A DNA stretch of 64,000 bases from Rutidosis leptorrhynchoides (Eukaryota > Streptophyta > Magnoliopsida > Asterales > Asteraceae): positions 188,548,501 to 188,612,500 of the forward strand of contig NC_092334.1 of the NCBI RefSeq assembly GCF_046630445.1. The letters run 5' to 3'. Under the pieces are notes generated by a model, which was given only the letters and a program-made list of their open reading frames with translations, searched no databases and was not told the origin of the DNA. Made by a program: the position numbers and the translations under genes. This document shows positions 11,443 through 24,285 of this stretch, one piece after another. The first letter of the stretch is position 1; each line of letters begins with the position of its first letter.

Positions 11443-14400
11443 ATGGCTTCAGAAGACGTTGTCAGTAAAACAAGTGCTACGATCGCTAATATCGCCGAAG
11501 AAGCTAAAATTGCGAGTGAAGGTGTTAAGGCCCCTAGCCGCCAAACCTTGCTTGGAATCAGTAAATCTCTCGTCGCCGGCGGCGTTGCCGGTGGAGTGTG
11601 AGTTCTTTCGCGATCTCTTTTTATAATTTTAATTTGATTATTTGTATTTATTATTGTTAATTACTAATTGATATGATAGTGTTTATATCTGTGTGATACA
11701 TATTTAATTGAATAGCTGAGCTTTGTTTAATGACTGGTTGTTATCATGATTTATGTGGCTAATTGAAGTCAAAGATAGTGGCTTGATATTAAAAGTAAAG
11801 GAGATAAGTTATTAAATGGAATAATCAAATGATTGATGTTATTTTCATATTTGGTTTAGAGATAATAAATAATAATATATAATATAAGTTGTGTCATATT
11901 AATTCATTGAATTTATGATGTGATTATGATTATTGTCGTTTTGGTTAGAAATGGGCAGAAGATATGAGAACGTGGTTAGTATGCCTTTGGCATAAATGTT
12001 TGCTTTGGGATGGTTAAAAGTGTTATTCTATAAGATAACTAATAGAACTAGTTCTACTTTATGCTTTAGAATATTTTGTAACACTGAAAAAGCTATTTAG
12101 AAAATGAAATGCGTAATAGAAGACGTTTACGTGGGTGTAGGAGGTGAAGTGCGTTGAAAAAAGAACTTGCTTTATTCGGTTTTAAAGTTAATCGTGCGTG
12201 CAATATTATGTGAAAAGGTAGAAAACATGATGTGGACAAGTTTAACATGGACATATTAATGGCTACTAAAATTAGTGATAACAGAGATATGCAATTAACT
12301 TGAACGCAATATTTTTATAGCGTTTCGTGTGTGTGTTTGGCTTGAAATATTGACATTTGTTTTGAATCTTGGTTAAGTATCCACGATTGATAAGTTTTAC
12401 CTGATTGTGGTTCCCACTCTTAGTTTTGTTATCTTATGTTTCAGGTCACGTACTGCTGTTGCTCCCCTGGAACGACTGAAGATTCTGCTCCAGGTGGGTC
12501 TATGTTAAAAAAATAATCTTTTGTTTGCACTTATTATTTATGTTTCGCCAAGTGAAATATTAACATTATCTCTCAAGAAATCAACGTGATAATAAGTAGA
12601 TTATGATCAAATATCTTAGAATTTGGAATTGAAAATGAAGACTTAATAGTGGGGAGAGTTGATATAAAAGGTCTACTTGTTTAATGGTTATGTTTATTAT
12701 TGGAATGTTCTGCATTCTGTTTCATGAACCAAACTTAAATACTCTGATTGAACTAGTATCGTACACCATTAATCAATTTAGGAAATAGTGGATGACTATA
12801 GTTTGAGTAATTTTTGCCGTTGACTAATATGATGTTTTAATTACTCATTTGATGCTAATTTGTTTGATAAAGATGATGTCTTTCTCGACTTGTTTCTTTT
12901 GTTTTTCTTTCTATCGACTGTCATAGTCTTTGACCAAGTTTTAAAGAGATGTTTATTGCCAGACATATGAAGATTAAACACATTTTATTATGTTAAATTA
13001 CAGGTTCAAAATCCACATGCGATCAAATACAATGGAACAATCCAGGGACTAAAATATATATGGAGAACAGAGGGTTTCCGAGGAATGTTTAAAGGCAATG
13101 GCACAAATTGTGCTCGCATTGTCCCTAACTCCGCTGTCAAGTTCTTTAGCTATGAGGAGGCATCAAAGTAATTTTTTTATTTTTTATTTTTTTTTCATCT
13201 TCAAGATCTGTCTTAAGTAATAGTAGTAGATTACTTGATTATCAATGCTTTTAACATGTTTTCCTATTTACATAAACAGGGGAATCTTGTGGCTTTATCG
13301 TCAGCAACCTGGAAATGGTACTATAATATTCATTTTTTACTATATGAAAACATACAACTAAGATTATGTTATCAATAGAACATGTCTATGATTATTGTAT
13401 TAACAATGATATTATCGGTTCTTTCAGAGGATGCTGAACTCACTCCACTTTTACGCCTTGGAGCTGGTGCTTGTGCTGGTATAATTGCCATGTCAGCAAC
13501 CTATCCGATGGACTTGGTTCGAGGTCGGATTACTGTCCAGGTAATGTTTATAATCCTCGTGCTTAATGAAATAAAAAGTGTGTGTATTTGTAGTGTAGTG
13601 GGCTTTTCACTTATTACTAATTCGTTCATATTTGCAGACTGATAAATCTCCTAGCCAGTACAGAGGAATTGCTCATGCTCTTAGAACTGTACTTCGTGAA
13701 GAAGGCCCACGTGCATTATACAAAGGATGGCTTCCATCTGTCATTGGTGTTGTAAGTTAAAATTCAGACATTTCTTAATGATGACAACATAATATATTTT
13801 TATTTTTGACCATCGTCAAATAAACAGAATATATTTATGATTTTGCATAATTTTTTCAAATTATTAACCTTTTACTGTGTCAAGTGATCACCGTATTTAA
13901 GCTTTTCATGTTCGTTTCTAGGTACCATATGTGGGGCTGAATTTTGCAGTATACGAATCTCTTAAAGACTGGTTGGTTAAATCAAAACCATTTGGACTAG
14001 GTGAGGATTCAGAATTGAGTGTGGTAACTAAGCTTGCATGTGGGGCCGCAGCAGGAACCGTTGGCCAAACGGTAGCTTATCCTCTTGATGTGATACGTCG
14101 AAGAATGCAAATGAGCGGTTGGAAAAATGCAGGCTCAGTTGTTACCGGTGAGGGAAAGTCAGCAATTGAATACACCGGAATGGTTGATGCATTCAGGAAA
14201 ACTGTTCGTTATGAGGGCGTTGGCGCGTTATACAAGGGTTTGGTTCCCAATTCTGTCAAGGTCAGTTGTAATAATCCCTCCATCCCATATTTATCGTTCA
14301 ATATTCCTTTTTGGATGTCTCAAATTAACAGTCTACATCCATAAATAAATAGATATATAAGAATAAAGATGTAAAGTTCATTTACAACCTTAATTGTGCA

Positions 14401-14755
14401 TGTAAGACAAAAAGATAGGTAAAAAGTAAGGGGTAAAATTGTAAAGTACAGAATAAGTACAATTATGTGTTTTTTGTCCGGGGACCATTAATATGGGACG
14501 GAAGGAGTAATATATAATTTGAATTTATCAACTCTATATGCCTTACATAATTAGTGTGTGTTTGTATTAGCTTATAATGATATATATTAAGAAGTTATCA
14601 ACTAATTAAGATCCAAGATGCCCCAAAAACGAAGCTTAAATTTTTTATTCGGGTTCTTTTTTCTTGTTTAGGTGGTTCCATCGATAGCCATTGCTTTTGT
14701 GGCATATGAGGTGGTTAAGGATATACTCAAGGTAGATATGAGGATATCAGATTAA
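11443..14755 (+). CDS. ADNT1: Mitochondrial adenine nucleotide transporter, ADNT1-like (8 coding exons)
   Basis: Coding exons are 11443-11597, 12445-12493, 13004-13167, 13280-13317, 13428-13540, 13638-13751, 13922-14260 and 14672-14755. All introns are GT-AG, and together they give 351 residues with no break. The product is a mitochondrial carrier family protein of the inner membrane with three repeats. The carrier signatures are PLERLK (residues 59-64), PMDLVR (162-167) and PLDVIR (265-270). Sequence and length match Arabidopsis ADNT1 (At4g01100, about 352 residues), which exchanges cytosolic AMP for mitochondrial ADP/ATP. The start fits the family N-terminus (MASEDVVSK). A Tat-type LTR ends about 250 bp upstream of its TATA box. 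Substrate is inferred from homology; closely related carriers for other nucleotides cannot be excluded. Confidence 0.93.
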
Positions 14756-15716
14756 AACAGAGAATCATATTTTGTTCGACATTTGGTGTTGGTTTGTGTG
14801 CAAATGGGCAAGGATGTAAAACTACCAAGTATAAAGCTTTATTCTTTCATCTCTTTCGTTACTGGTTTTTGGTAACAAAGAGATTTGGAATGAGCACGTG
14901 TTGATATAGTTGCTCCGACCTTTTATACACAACCAGAGCACGCTTTTCTGTTACATGTAGTTTGGTTTTTTTAAGCTTATTGTTATTCTTATATGTATGA
15001 ATGAATGAATACTATGTAATAAGGGTTATCCTGGTTTGATAAACTGGATGATGACACATTCGTTGGATTAGTATTATTTACGAATAACATAAAGCTTATA
15101 AATTTGATGTTGATTTTTGATTTGTTTGTTAGTTTTAGTTGTGATTATTCTGGGAAGCAAGTTGATAATTTTTTTCCTCCCTGCTATGAATATCGTAACA
15201 TCTTGAATTGTTATTAGTAGAACATACCATGCCAAGAGCCCAAGACTAGCCTATAGTCTCATACTCTCATATGTTTGATTAGTTATTACTTGTAAAAGGA
15301 AAATAGGCTAATGATTTAGATTTTAAGTTTGGGAATCATATTAGCTATGTTAATTGCACAACATGTAAAATAAAATAGAAATGCAAGTGTTATCAATAGA
15401 AGCTCAGAGGCGTCCTCGAACATGTGCAAAGTGTGCAGTCGTTCATATAACTTCATACGTACGAAGACTGTTAACACCAAATACGTTTTGATCATCTATT
15501 CAAAAGCCTTCATTCGCTCATATAACATTGTAAAATGTTGATGTTTTTCATACGAGTGATATTCACTACTCTGGTTAATTAAGCTAAAATCGTACATCGT
15601 CTATCTGTACCGTATATTAATAATAGCAGTGTAAATATCACACAAGTAATGGCTTCTTTTTTCTAAATCAGTCACTAAATATGACATATAATAAAATTGT
15701 TGATACATTATCAACA
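14756..15716 (+). other. 3' UTR of carrier gene and intergenic DNA
   Basis: The transcript probably ends near 15000-15030, where AATGAATGAATAC and AATAAGG resemble plant polyadenylation signals. The remainder to the tRNA is AT-rich with no supported feature. Confidence 0.4.
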
Positions 15717-15788
15717 ATCAGAGTGGCGCAGCGGAAGCGTGGTGGGCCCATAACCCACAGGTCCCAGGATCGAAACCTGGCTCTGATA
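15717..15788 (+). tRNA. Initiator tRNA-Met (CAT)
   Basis: This is a 72-base, intronless gene. It starts with A and has acceptor stem ATCAGAG paired with CTCTGAT, then discriminator A at 15788. The D-arm is GCGCAGCGGAAGCGT. The anticodon stem GTGGG/CCCAC flanks the CAT anticodon at 15749-15751, and the T-arm carries GGATCGAAACC rather than the usual GGTTCGA. The AU first pair and the ATCGAAA T-loop are the marks of a plant initiator tRNA. It is complete and foldable. Confidence 0.96.
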
Positions 15789-15810
15789 TAATAGAGTGGC
15801 TTCCGTAATC

Positions 15811-15815
15811 TTTTT
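15811..15815 (+). terminator. RNA polymerase III terminator of tRNA-iMet
   Basis: A run of five T residues lies 22 bases after the mature tRNA end, as expected for polymerase III termination. Confidence 0.7.
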
Positions 15816-15840
15816 GGATTAAATTCTGTATGTATTCAGC

Positions 15841-16044
15841 GTTGGTCCTACTAGTTAGGTTGTTATTCACAGTTGGTCCTACTAGTTCATGGAGAGTAGT
15901 TGGTCACTTGGTCCTACTAGTTCATGGAGAGTAAGTTGTCATTCATTGGATCACAATTTCTATTACTTTCATTTTAGGCAACGTACCTTGTGATAAACAT
16001 GATGAAATCTTAAGTACCTTGTGATAAACATGATGAAATCTTAA
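15841..16044. repeat. Short tandem repeats downstream of tRNA-iMet
   Basis: The block TTGGTCCTACTAGTT occurs three times between about 15842 and 15925, the last two followed by CATGGAGAGTA. A separate perfect tandem duplication of 31 bp, beginning GTACCTTGTGATAAAC, occupies 15983-16013 and 16014-16044. Confidence 0.85.
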
Positions 16045-16464
16045 GTATATTTCCAGCATGAGGATTAGCCTAATTAATTACCTAACAATACCTACATTAA
16101 CACTCTCATGCGATTAATCTTGTTCATTTTCATATCACATGCAAAAATAGTAACACATGAATGTCTAAACAACCCAAACCATGAACAAATCATAGACTAT
16201 TAGATGAAAAATCCTCTTATTCACACACACACCTACTTTAATTTGGTAAAATGCCAAAACAAACAATTCTTCAACACTCCAAAAACAATCCAAAAAAGCT
16301 CATATCACAGAATACAACCCTATTCAATCCAATCCATCCCTTGTAACAAAAAGGTAACAATTACTTACTGACACGAGTGTACGAACTTTTATAGTTCATC
16401 AACACGCGTGTCAACCAGTATAGATTGCATCTCGATAGGATGACATCCATGTTTTCGTAGTCGA

Positions 16465-18345
16465 TTATCTCACCGTCTGCCTTCGTGCAGTGGCAGTTGT
16501 TTTCAAATCACGCTGATAATCAGCCCATACACAAAGTTGTTTTATCGCCTCTCGTTTTTCCTCACAAAAACTCGTTATCCATTCGTCTTTCACATGAATT
16601 GTGTTCTCGAGTTCTTTAATCTTTTCATCTTTTTCTGCGTTTCCCATCTTCTCGTCCTCTAACGATTTCGTCAATACTTCATTCTCACCTTCAAAAGCTT
16701 CTAATTTCATCGTCAAGTCTACAACTTTTTGTTTCGAATCTTCTTGTATTTGCTTCAAATGAATACGTACAGCTTGGATTTCGTTAGTGATTTCGTCAAC
16801 TCGAGTCGTTACATGCCCGTAATCCTCTTCAAACTTTACCGTTAACGAGTCAATGCCGGTCAACATCTCGTTGACTTTTTCTTGAACCTCCCGTTTGATA
16901 GTAACAATCGTTTGGGACAAAATCGAAATGTTTTCCAATAAAGATTTGTTTTCTTGATGCAGTTTTTCTTCTTTAGTAGTATGATCATGTTCTGTTTCGT
17001 TTAACATCTGTTCAGTTATATGCAGCTTCTGATTTGATAACCGAATTTTGACTTCAAGGTTTCTGATGTATTCAGTCAACGTGTTGACTTCATCCTTTTT
17101 TATTTCAACATCACTTTTCAGATCTTCAATGGCTTCTTCCAATTGGTCAACAATTTCTTCGTTTGACCGAAGACCTTTTCGATTTGACCCGACATTTCTT
17201 CAATTTTCTTTTCGAGTTGCTTGATCTTTGACTCTAACATACCCTTTTCTTCAACTAACTTTTCTTGATTAACATTATTGTTCATGATCTCTTCTTTTAA
17301 AAAATCAATCTTATTATCAGACTCCACTTTTTGATTTTCAATTTCGGTTTTTTGAATTCGTAACGACTCAAGTTCTTCCTCCATACTTTTCATCTTAACT
17401 TCTGCTTCGTTCTTGAACGTCTCGTGCGTTTCAGTTTTCTTTAAAAGCTCATTTTCTACCTCAGCCAACTTTTCGCTTAGTTGACTAAAGTCAACAGATA
17501 CTTTTTTATTCTCAAGTTCACTAATTTCTAATTTTCGAAACAGATTCGATACGTCCTCTTCGGTCATTTTCAGTTTCTCATTCATCTTCAAGAACTCCCC
17601 TTTTACGTCTCGTAATTCCGACTCGGTTCCCTCTTTTTCCAACACCAAAACGCTTTTTTCTCTGTTTACGTCTTCAATTTTTTGCTTCAATTCAGTTTCT
17701 ATCGCCAAAAGTTTCGAATTTTCTTCAACCAATTGATCAGATTGGAGTTTCGACTCGTTTAACATTTTTTCAGTTTCTCGTAAATGCGTATTCAATGCTT
17801 CTTTTTCATCTGTTTCAAGATCCAACTTTATCTTTAACTCCTCAATTTCCTTATTTGCTGCTTGAAGCTCTTCGTTGATGTTGCTCTTGTTTTTCAACTT
17901 CCCATTTTTGTTCGAAGAATTGTCTGAATCTGAATCAGAACTGGATGAAGAAGATGAATCCTTTTCTTTCTTAACTTTCTCCTTCAGCTTACTAGTGATA
18001 TTATCATACCGCTCGTAGATTGATTGGTAACGATTGTGTAAATCATCAATTAATCCAACAAGTTTATTTTTATCTTGATCTTCCTCTTTCAGAAGCTCTA
18101 ATATCTGATTGTATTTGTCTTCTGTTTCTGCAGATAAATTTGCAACTTTTAATGCATTTTTGAAAACATATATTCATATATGTAACTAATAACAACTATA
18201 ATAATCCAAATATAAGTAAACCAAAAGGGAAATATTGGCTAATAGTGTATACATATATACCTCCTTTAAGTTCATCATCTTTGTCGCGATCAATGAGATT
18301 TCCAACCATTGATTTAATTCTACTTCTGAAACGATGTTTTCCCAT
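16465..18345 (-). CDS. COP1-interactive protein 1 (CIP1)-like coiled-coil protein, with apparent frameshift
   Basis: Exon 1 is 18345-18261 (ATG at 18345; MGKHRFRSRIKSMVGN) and exon 2 is 18145-16465, with a 115-bp GT-AG intron. The N-terminus matches CIP1 (basic start, then DDELKG). A YQSIYERYDNI segment and a Ser/Asp-rich stretch follow, and then hundreds of residues of heptad coiled coil. Near the end LSNQKLHITEQMLNE and EKREAIKQLCVWADYQRDL match Arabidopsis CIP1 (At5g41790). CIP1 is a cytoskeleton-associated partner of the light-signalling regulator COP1. Total is about 588 residues against about 1586 in Arabidopsis, so most coiled coil is absent. The frame breaks once at an A-run (T-run 17176-17179 on the + strand); one more A would restore the frame. 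This may be a real lesion or a base-calling error. A 5' UTR intron with acceptor near 18462 is possible. Confidence 0.75.
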
Positions 18346-21300
18346 TTCTTATTTTATCTTCTATAAAATGCTCCTCAGATAGAGATGAATAAATGATAAT
18401 TGATGATGTCGTTTGTCAACAAGCGAATGCAGGTTTCATTTTCAGCACAATTGAGCTTGACCCTGCAAACCACAACTAAAGAAAGTTAAAACTTTCACAT
18501 CATAAAAAAATGTTGACCTAAAGTTAATATACATTTATAATTGTTGCCCTTTTCCAGCCATAAATTTAGTTTCAAAAGTCAGTATTTATATGTTCATTTG
18601 TTAGTTGACAAATTGTCAACTAACAAATGAACGTATGAACATGCTATAAGCTTATTCTTTCTTCTTTAAAACTGTTTGAAGTATCCGAAAACTATTGTGT
18701 ACATATCAAATGGTTGTATCAAATTAAGCTTTCCCCACTCATACCCTAAAAAAGTGCCTTGTGCTCTTTAGTGTAGGATCAATTTAACGGAATAAATCAA
18801 TCGTTATATCAAAATTGAGTGCAGAATCCTCAATATTAAGTTTTCTATCAAAAACCACTAAAAAACACTAATCGATTTGCACTTGAATGGATGTTTTAAG
18901 TTTAGAAATCGATGAACAAAGTCACCAGACGATTGCGAGGGAATACTTGCGGCTAGGGTTGTGTAAAAGTGATTAACCCCTTAATGTAACTCGAAACCCT
19001 CTATTTATAGGCCTGATCTCCCATCGGTACAGACGTGTTTTTGGTCCGTACTACATTCTGATGTGTATGAACTTTAGATTTAAATATTTTCGAGCATACG
19101 TTTCATCAACTAATAATGTAATAAACATAATAAGTATTCAAGTCAATCAAACACAAAATACCAACGTCCATACACATACAAATGCTTAATTACAACGATA
19201 AACGTAAAAAACGATAACGAAATAAGACATACATATTATGCACCAACATTTTGTCTCTAAAGGTCTCCCATTCTTGACAATCAAGCACAAATTCATATAA
19301 TTTCCAACCAAAAAAGTATATTGTGTTATATAAACACCTTTAATATCAAACAATGCTCATTTTGAGAGGGAGGTGATGGTAGTTGGAATCACCAACTACT
19401 ATATCATAGAAGACAATAGAATGGGGTTCCATTAATGTTAACAAGCATAGAATGTAATAAACACCTTTACTGTTATTAAAAATGGAATTATTAGCTCATT
19501 TACTCTTAATAAATGTAAAATAACTTCCCTTTTAATTATCTTATATACTTAGCTGGATGTATTGTTTTATAAAAATATACTCCGTTTTTATGAGTATATT
19601 TTATATCTTATTTTAATTATAATTAGATGCAGTGACTGGGGGCGAAAAAAATGCAACAATTACAGTAGTTCTACACAAACAAGCTTCACTATTATATATT
19701 GCAAAAAGAAATAGCATAAAAAACTGCACAAAAACAGTTTAGTAATATCTTCCAAACATCCCAAAAAACAGCATAAAAACAAGTATAAAATAGCTAAAAC
19801 AACTTAAAAACAACCCAGAAAATCTGCACAAATTATACTTCAAAAAGTGCATAAATTCTAACAAAAAACTGCACCAATTATATCCAAAAAAACAGCAAAA
19901 GTTATAGCAAAAAACAATCCCAAGATGAGCCCAAAAACTACACTTTCCCCTTACGAAAAAAATTACTACTAAGTGGGCTGACTTTTGATAGTGGGGTCAA
20001 AAAAAAAAAACTTACTAGTAAAATTTTTTAAACCATGGAGGTCATATGACCTCATTTGTACTTCTTTGACACCGCCCCTGATTAGATGTGTTAAAAAATT
20101 CATCTTTTCCCCTTGTTCACACTTCACATTACAATCAAAACAAAACAAAACATAATAAAAGTAACTAATAAAAGCATAAAGTGTATTTTTGCCTTTTTCA
20201 AAAAAAGTATTATTGATGAACAACACATTTATCTGGTGATAACTGGTTCCTACTAATTCCACGTTCATTGCATATCTCAGAAATACAAATATTGTGAAAT
20301 TAAAAAGACAGCTAAGAACATCAATATAATGAACTGTTCTTTTAATTTATAATAAAATAAAATCTATAAATCTATTGAATGAAATTATTTTTGTGTAAAG
20401 TATATACACCTATCATATGAAGTAAATGCCCAAAAATCAAATAAATATAAATACTACCTGAAAAAAATCAGACTGAAAGTTCTCTTATTATCATTATCAT
20501 TATGATCGATTATACAGAAATTAATAAATAAATCAGAAAACATAACTTCAAATCATGAGTTAAATTTTTTAGACTAATTGATGGTTTCATGAATAAAACA
20601 AAAAAAATCCTAATAATGAATTTTTAAACTATGAACACAAATAAAACTAATCAAAAAGTTAAGGAGTATATTATTTATAAAATATATGCTAATAATGAAA
20701 TTATTCAAGCTTTTTTACATTCAACATGCTGATTAATTTCAAGAAAACAGCTAATCAAAACTTAAATTCTTATATTCTTATATTCTTATAATATCAAAAT
20801 CAAAACAATATTAAGTAACGCTCGACTAAAACCTAAAATCAAAACTTGCTAACTACAATTCATTTCCAGGCGTAATTATTCACTTAAAAACTGATAAAAT
20901 ACTCGAAAGTTAAAATTACATCAAACTTTAATAAAACGAAATTTAACATATATAAATATAAATAATAAGTGATTAAAGTTTAAGTAACAAGACCTTTGAA
21001 TCGTACAGTGCTTGAAAACTTCCAAAAATGATTCTCTAAACGTTGCGTCAAGGTGTTGGTGCGTGAGAGAGATACAGAAAGTGTATATATACTTTGACAG
21101 AGACAATATTGACTAAATACACGATCAAATATGTTTTATTTTATTTATTATTGCCCAGCTATTTCACATTTAATTATATAAGGCCCCCTTGGGGATTTAA
21201 TCTTGACAGTTTGGACCCTTTTATAGTTTTATTAGCTTTCAAAATGTTAACGAGTTAACGAAAAATATGATTGACACACGTTATAGATAGCACACTCCAC

Positions 21301-21582
21301 ACATATCAGTCGTTCTTGTTCTTAGTATTTAGTAGATTTTAGATTTAGATGATCACAAAGTGTTGTTAGACTTTGGAAGTATTGTTTTTAAAAAAAGTCA
21401 CAAATTTTGAATATATTTTTTCCAATGATAGATGCATAATTAGCTAGTAATTTCACAGAATCACACTGCTTACACTACATACATATAAATTTTGATGACT
21501 CCGTTGTAATGGTGGGTTGTTTATAGCAAGGTTTAATATAGAAGAAGCAAACGAAAAAAATAAATAAATGTCAAAGTTGAAA
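18346..21582. other. Intergenic DNA without a supported gene
   Basis: The stretch holds the CIP1-like promoter and leader (about 18346-18800) and a 41-bp palindrome at 18592-18632. A long low-complexity A/C-rich tract, in which GCACAAAAA- and AACAGCA-like words recur, covers about 19650-19960. A TATTCT triplication lies near 20773-20790. I found no convincing gene on either strand. Confidence 0.4.
18592..18632. repeat. Perfect 41-bp palindrome with 20-bp arms
   Basis: The left arm GTTCATTTGTTAGTTGACAA (18592-18611) and its exact reverse complement (18613-18632) are separated by a single A. It lies about 250 bp upstream of the CIP1-like start codon. It could extrude as a cruciform or fold in a 5' transcript, or be the remains of a foldback element. 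Confidence 0.85.
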
Positions 21583-22961
21583 GGAAAAATTGTTAAAAAA
21601 TGCATTAAACTTTCACTAAATTCCTAACTCCTATTTATGCAGTCAACTATTTAAATTGTTTTATGGTATGTATTTAACCTATTATGATAGGTAGCTTCCA
21701 GGTCACCTCAATTATAAAATTACATCATTGGTACCTCATGTTTGTGAGATATTGCACCATTTATTTTTTTCTAGAAAAAATGACATCCTTGGTCCTTCTT
21801 CACCTTTTTTCACCTTTTTCATCTTCTACCCTTCTTCACCTTTCGAGTCAGTAGCCAGATATGTTACATAAGGTACCGATTTTGTTGCCAAAAAACGTAA
21901 TTATACATTACATATCGTTATTTGTAGTATCTAATTGGTGGTATACTGCAACTGTTGGGCCTTTTAACATTAGCCCACCTTGTTTCAACACATCGTATGG
22001 AATTAGTCACCAGATTTTGTTATTGAAGCAAAACATGGCACCGGATATGCAATCAGCGAACGTATTCATCAACACTGGATCCTAGTTTCAACTATGTAAC
22101 AAATCACCATGACCAGCACCGAATCTGTGAATTTTTTTATAGTCCACCGAATCTGGTTACTTTGATCTGCATCATATTTGTTCATCATGGCAGTTATGCA
22201 TCGAATTTAATTTCTTCAAAAATTTCAATTTGAACAAATCGAAACTTGAAATTGATCGATAATGATTCCTGCACCTTGATTTTTCGATTTAATTAATTTT
22301 AGGCAACAATCTCTTCATGAAACCTGCTGAAAATCCATCACTAAACTCTATTCAATCATCATCTTAAACTTTAACATCACATACTTTCGAATTTTATCAA
22401 AAATCTGACAGTTGACTCTTGGAATCCGAACTTTGACTCACGAATTCAAGTTCAATTCAAAGAGTTACGAAACTTTAGTTTATGTCTAGAATCACTTATC
22501 TGATCTCAATCTGAATTGAATAACATCAATAATGAATTCGAATCTCGAGCACAAAATGATGAATCACGAATAGTTGAAGTAGAATTATTAAATCTGATAC
22601 TGTTTATGATCATGTTTCTGTTTATGAATTTGATAATGATATGATAATTAGGAAGTGAATTCTCATATTTTTTTTTTATATTCAATGATAATGTAAAGAT
22701 GATCGATGATGAAGATGTACTGTGTCGATGAACTATCAATTTGATCTTGTGTTTTTGTTTTATTTTTATTTTAACGGACGTTAAATTTAGGGACCAAATA
22801 CGAACTTATTCTACATATTACTTGATACCTTCTATACAAGTTACTTAATACATACAATAGAACAATTTAAATAGTTGACTTCATACAATAGAAGATTTGA
22901 AAGTTAGATGCATATGATAGGAATTTAGTGAAAGTTAAATGCATTTTCAAACAATTTTCTC
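21583..22961. mobile_element. Non-autonomous MULE-like DNA transposon
   Basis: Long terminal inverted repeats are visible: GGAAAAATTGTTAAAAAATG at the left against GAGAAAATTGTTTGAAAATG on the reverse strand from the right. Both continue with CTTTCACTAAATTCCTA and later GTCAACTATTTAAATTGTT. The right arm has about 30 bp more. The flanks AAGTTGAAA (21574-21582) and AAATTGAAA (22962-22970) form a 9-bp target duplication with one mismatch, the size typical of Mutator-like elements. The interior has no transposase; its small reading frames are unsupported. Confidence 0.65.
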
Positions 22962-24017
22962 AAATTGAAAATGTGGCAAAATAATCCTTGACAAAAATAA
23001 TTTATTGTTTCCAACAAACCACAAGATGGCTCACTTAAAAAAGTTATGAATTTAGGTATAAACACAACAATTACTCTTATAATTTTATTACTTTGCAATT
23101 GATCATGATATTACACTTACTTAGACCATTGCTATAGGAGTACTTAGTGTGTAACCACTGATAGCTCGTGCAACCAGTAAAATATGCGATCTAATGGAAA
23201 TTTATTTGAGTTTTTAATCAATGACACCATTAGATAATGTAATTTTTTGAGTGAAATAATTGAACAGCGTTTTTGAACATTTATCTAGCTTAGTGACACC
23301 GATTACTACAATTTTTTAATATGCTAGTGACCATTTCCATTGGTTCAGTGATGTGTTCGCCCTGAACTTAGTTCTCAGGAACATCATTAACAACGGATAG
23401 TCCTCGGTCAGTTATGAGAGTTTCACCTTCTTGTTCACGATTATATGAGATGTTTGGGAATGAATGGGTGAAACAAATGATTGTACTTTAGACTTTAAAA
23501 ATTGAATTTTTGTTTAATTAATTGATGTATTGAGTCCTAGTTATTTTAAAAAGGGTATTATGGATGATAGTGATCCAGTTCTTAGAGCGCAGCGTGTCGA
23601 TTATCTATTTCTGGGTTTTTCAGATTGAACATTGAAGCTGACGCGTCAAATCGACCACCCCTCCAAGTCGATTTCATTGTTCATTTTCTAAAGTAGGGAA
23701 ACCGACACTGAGTTTCTATGTTTTTTTTTTTTTTTTACCTATTCTATATATTATTGATCCAAATAATATTTTTTCTCACTAAGATTCTGAAAAATGGATA
23801 CCGAATCACTCTCCCATTTTATCAATTTAGAGTCCTTATTAGACTTTGAGATGGACACCGAAATCGACCATCACAAGACCTCATGCTCTTATTCAATTAT
23901 GTAAGAAAATTTGAGGAGGTTTTAACTTGACACTTATATGACGGTAATTTTTCCTTGAAAAATTCGACCAACTTTGCTTTTACAGACACAAATTAACCAA
24001 CGGTATACGAATTTTCA
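22962..24017. other. Intergenic DNA, no supported feature
   Basis: AT-rich sequence with a T-run of about 15 near 23729. No gene, RNA or bounded repeat could be supported. Confidence 0.3.
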
Positions 24018-24285
24018 AGTGGATGAGATTGGTCGAGTGGTCTCAGTTGGAGATGGGATTGCAATCCCCTTGTTATCTCTAACGAGTTTCATCCGATGCC
24101 ACCCGACCAAGAGTTGGCGAAGCCCCCGTCATGCAGACTGCAAAAAAAGACTCGTAGAAAGGCTTATTGACGGCGACTCCGTTACTTCCCAAGGGGTAAG
24201 CGGACTCAGGGGTCAGCTGATGGTACTCCCCCCCCCAACGGATGAGTTGAGGGCAGAGCTTTTGGCTGTCTCTTATCAATAGAAA
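24018..24285 (+). mobile_element. Possible tRNA-derived SINE remnant
   Basis: TGGTCGAGTGG (24030-24040) fits the polymerase III box A consensus, and GGATTGCAATCC (24056-24067) is a weak box B. Together they resemble the head of a plant SINE, and the roughly 270-bp stretch is noticeably more GC-rich than its surroundings. No poly-A/T tail or target duplication was found, so the call and both ends are tentative. Open frames on both strands here look accidental. Confidence 0.3.

Noticed and set aside
13382-13642. 86-codon frame in the carrier gene
   Set aside because: It reads through intron sequence on both sides of exon 5; the exon is already included in the spliced gene model.
15717-15788. 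The tRNA-iMet gene as a retrotransposon primer relic
   Set aside because: It is complete, foldable and followed by a polymerase III terminator; resemblance to primer sites of the Tekay-like and Copia elements is simply because they use this tRNA.
19969-20268. 99-codon - strand frame, Phe/Lys-rich
   Set aside because: AT-rich low-complexity sequence with no motif and no neighbouring exon.
23974-24282. Frames of 102 (+) and 66 (-) codons
   Set aside because: No domain, no homology I recognise, and they overlap a possible SINE; the apparent openness follows from higher GC content.
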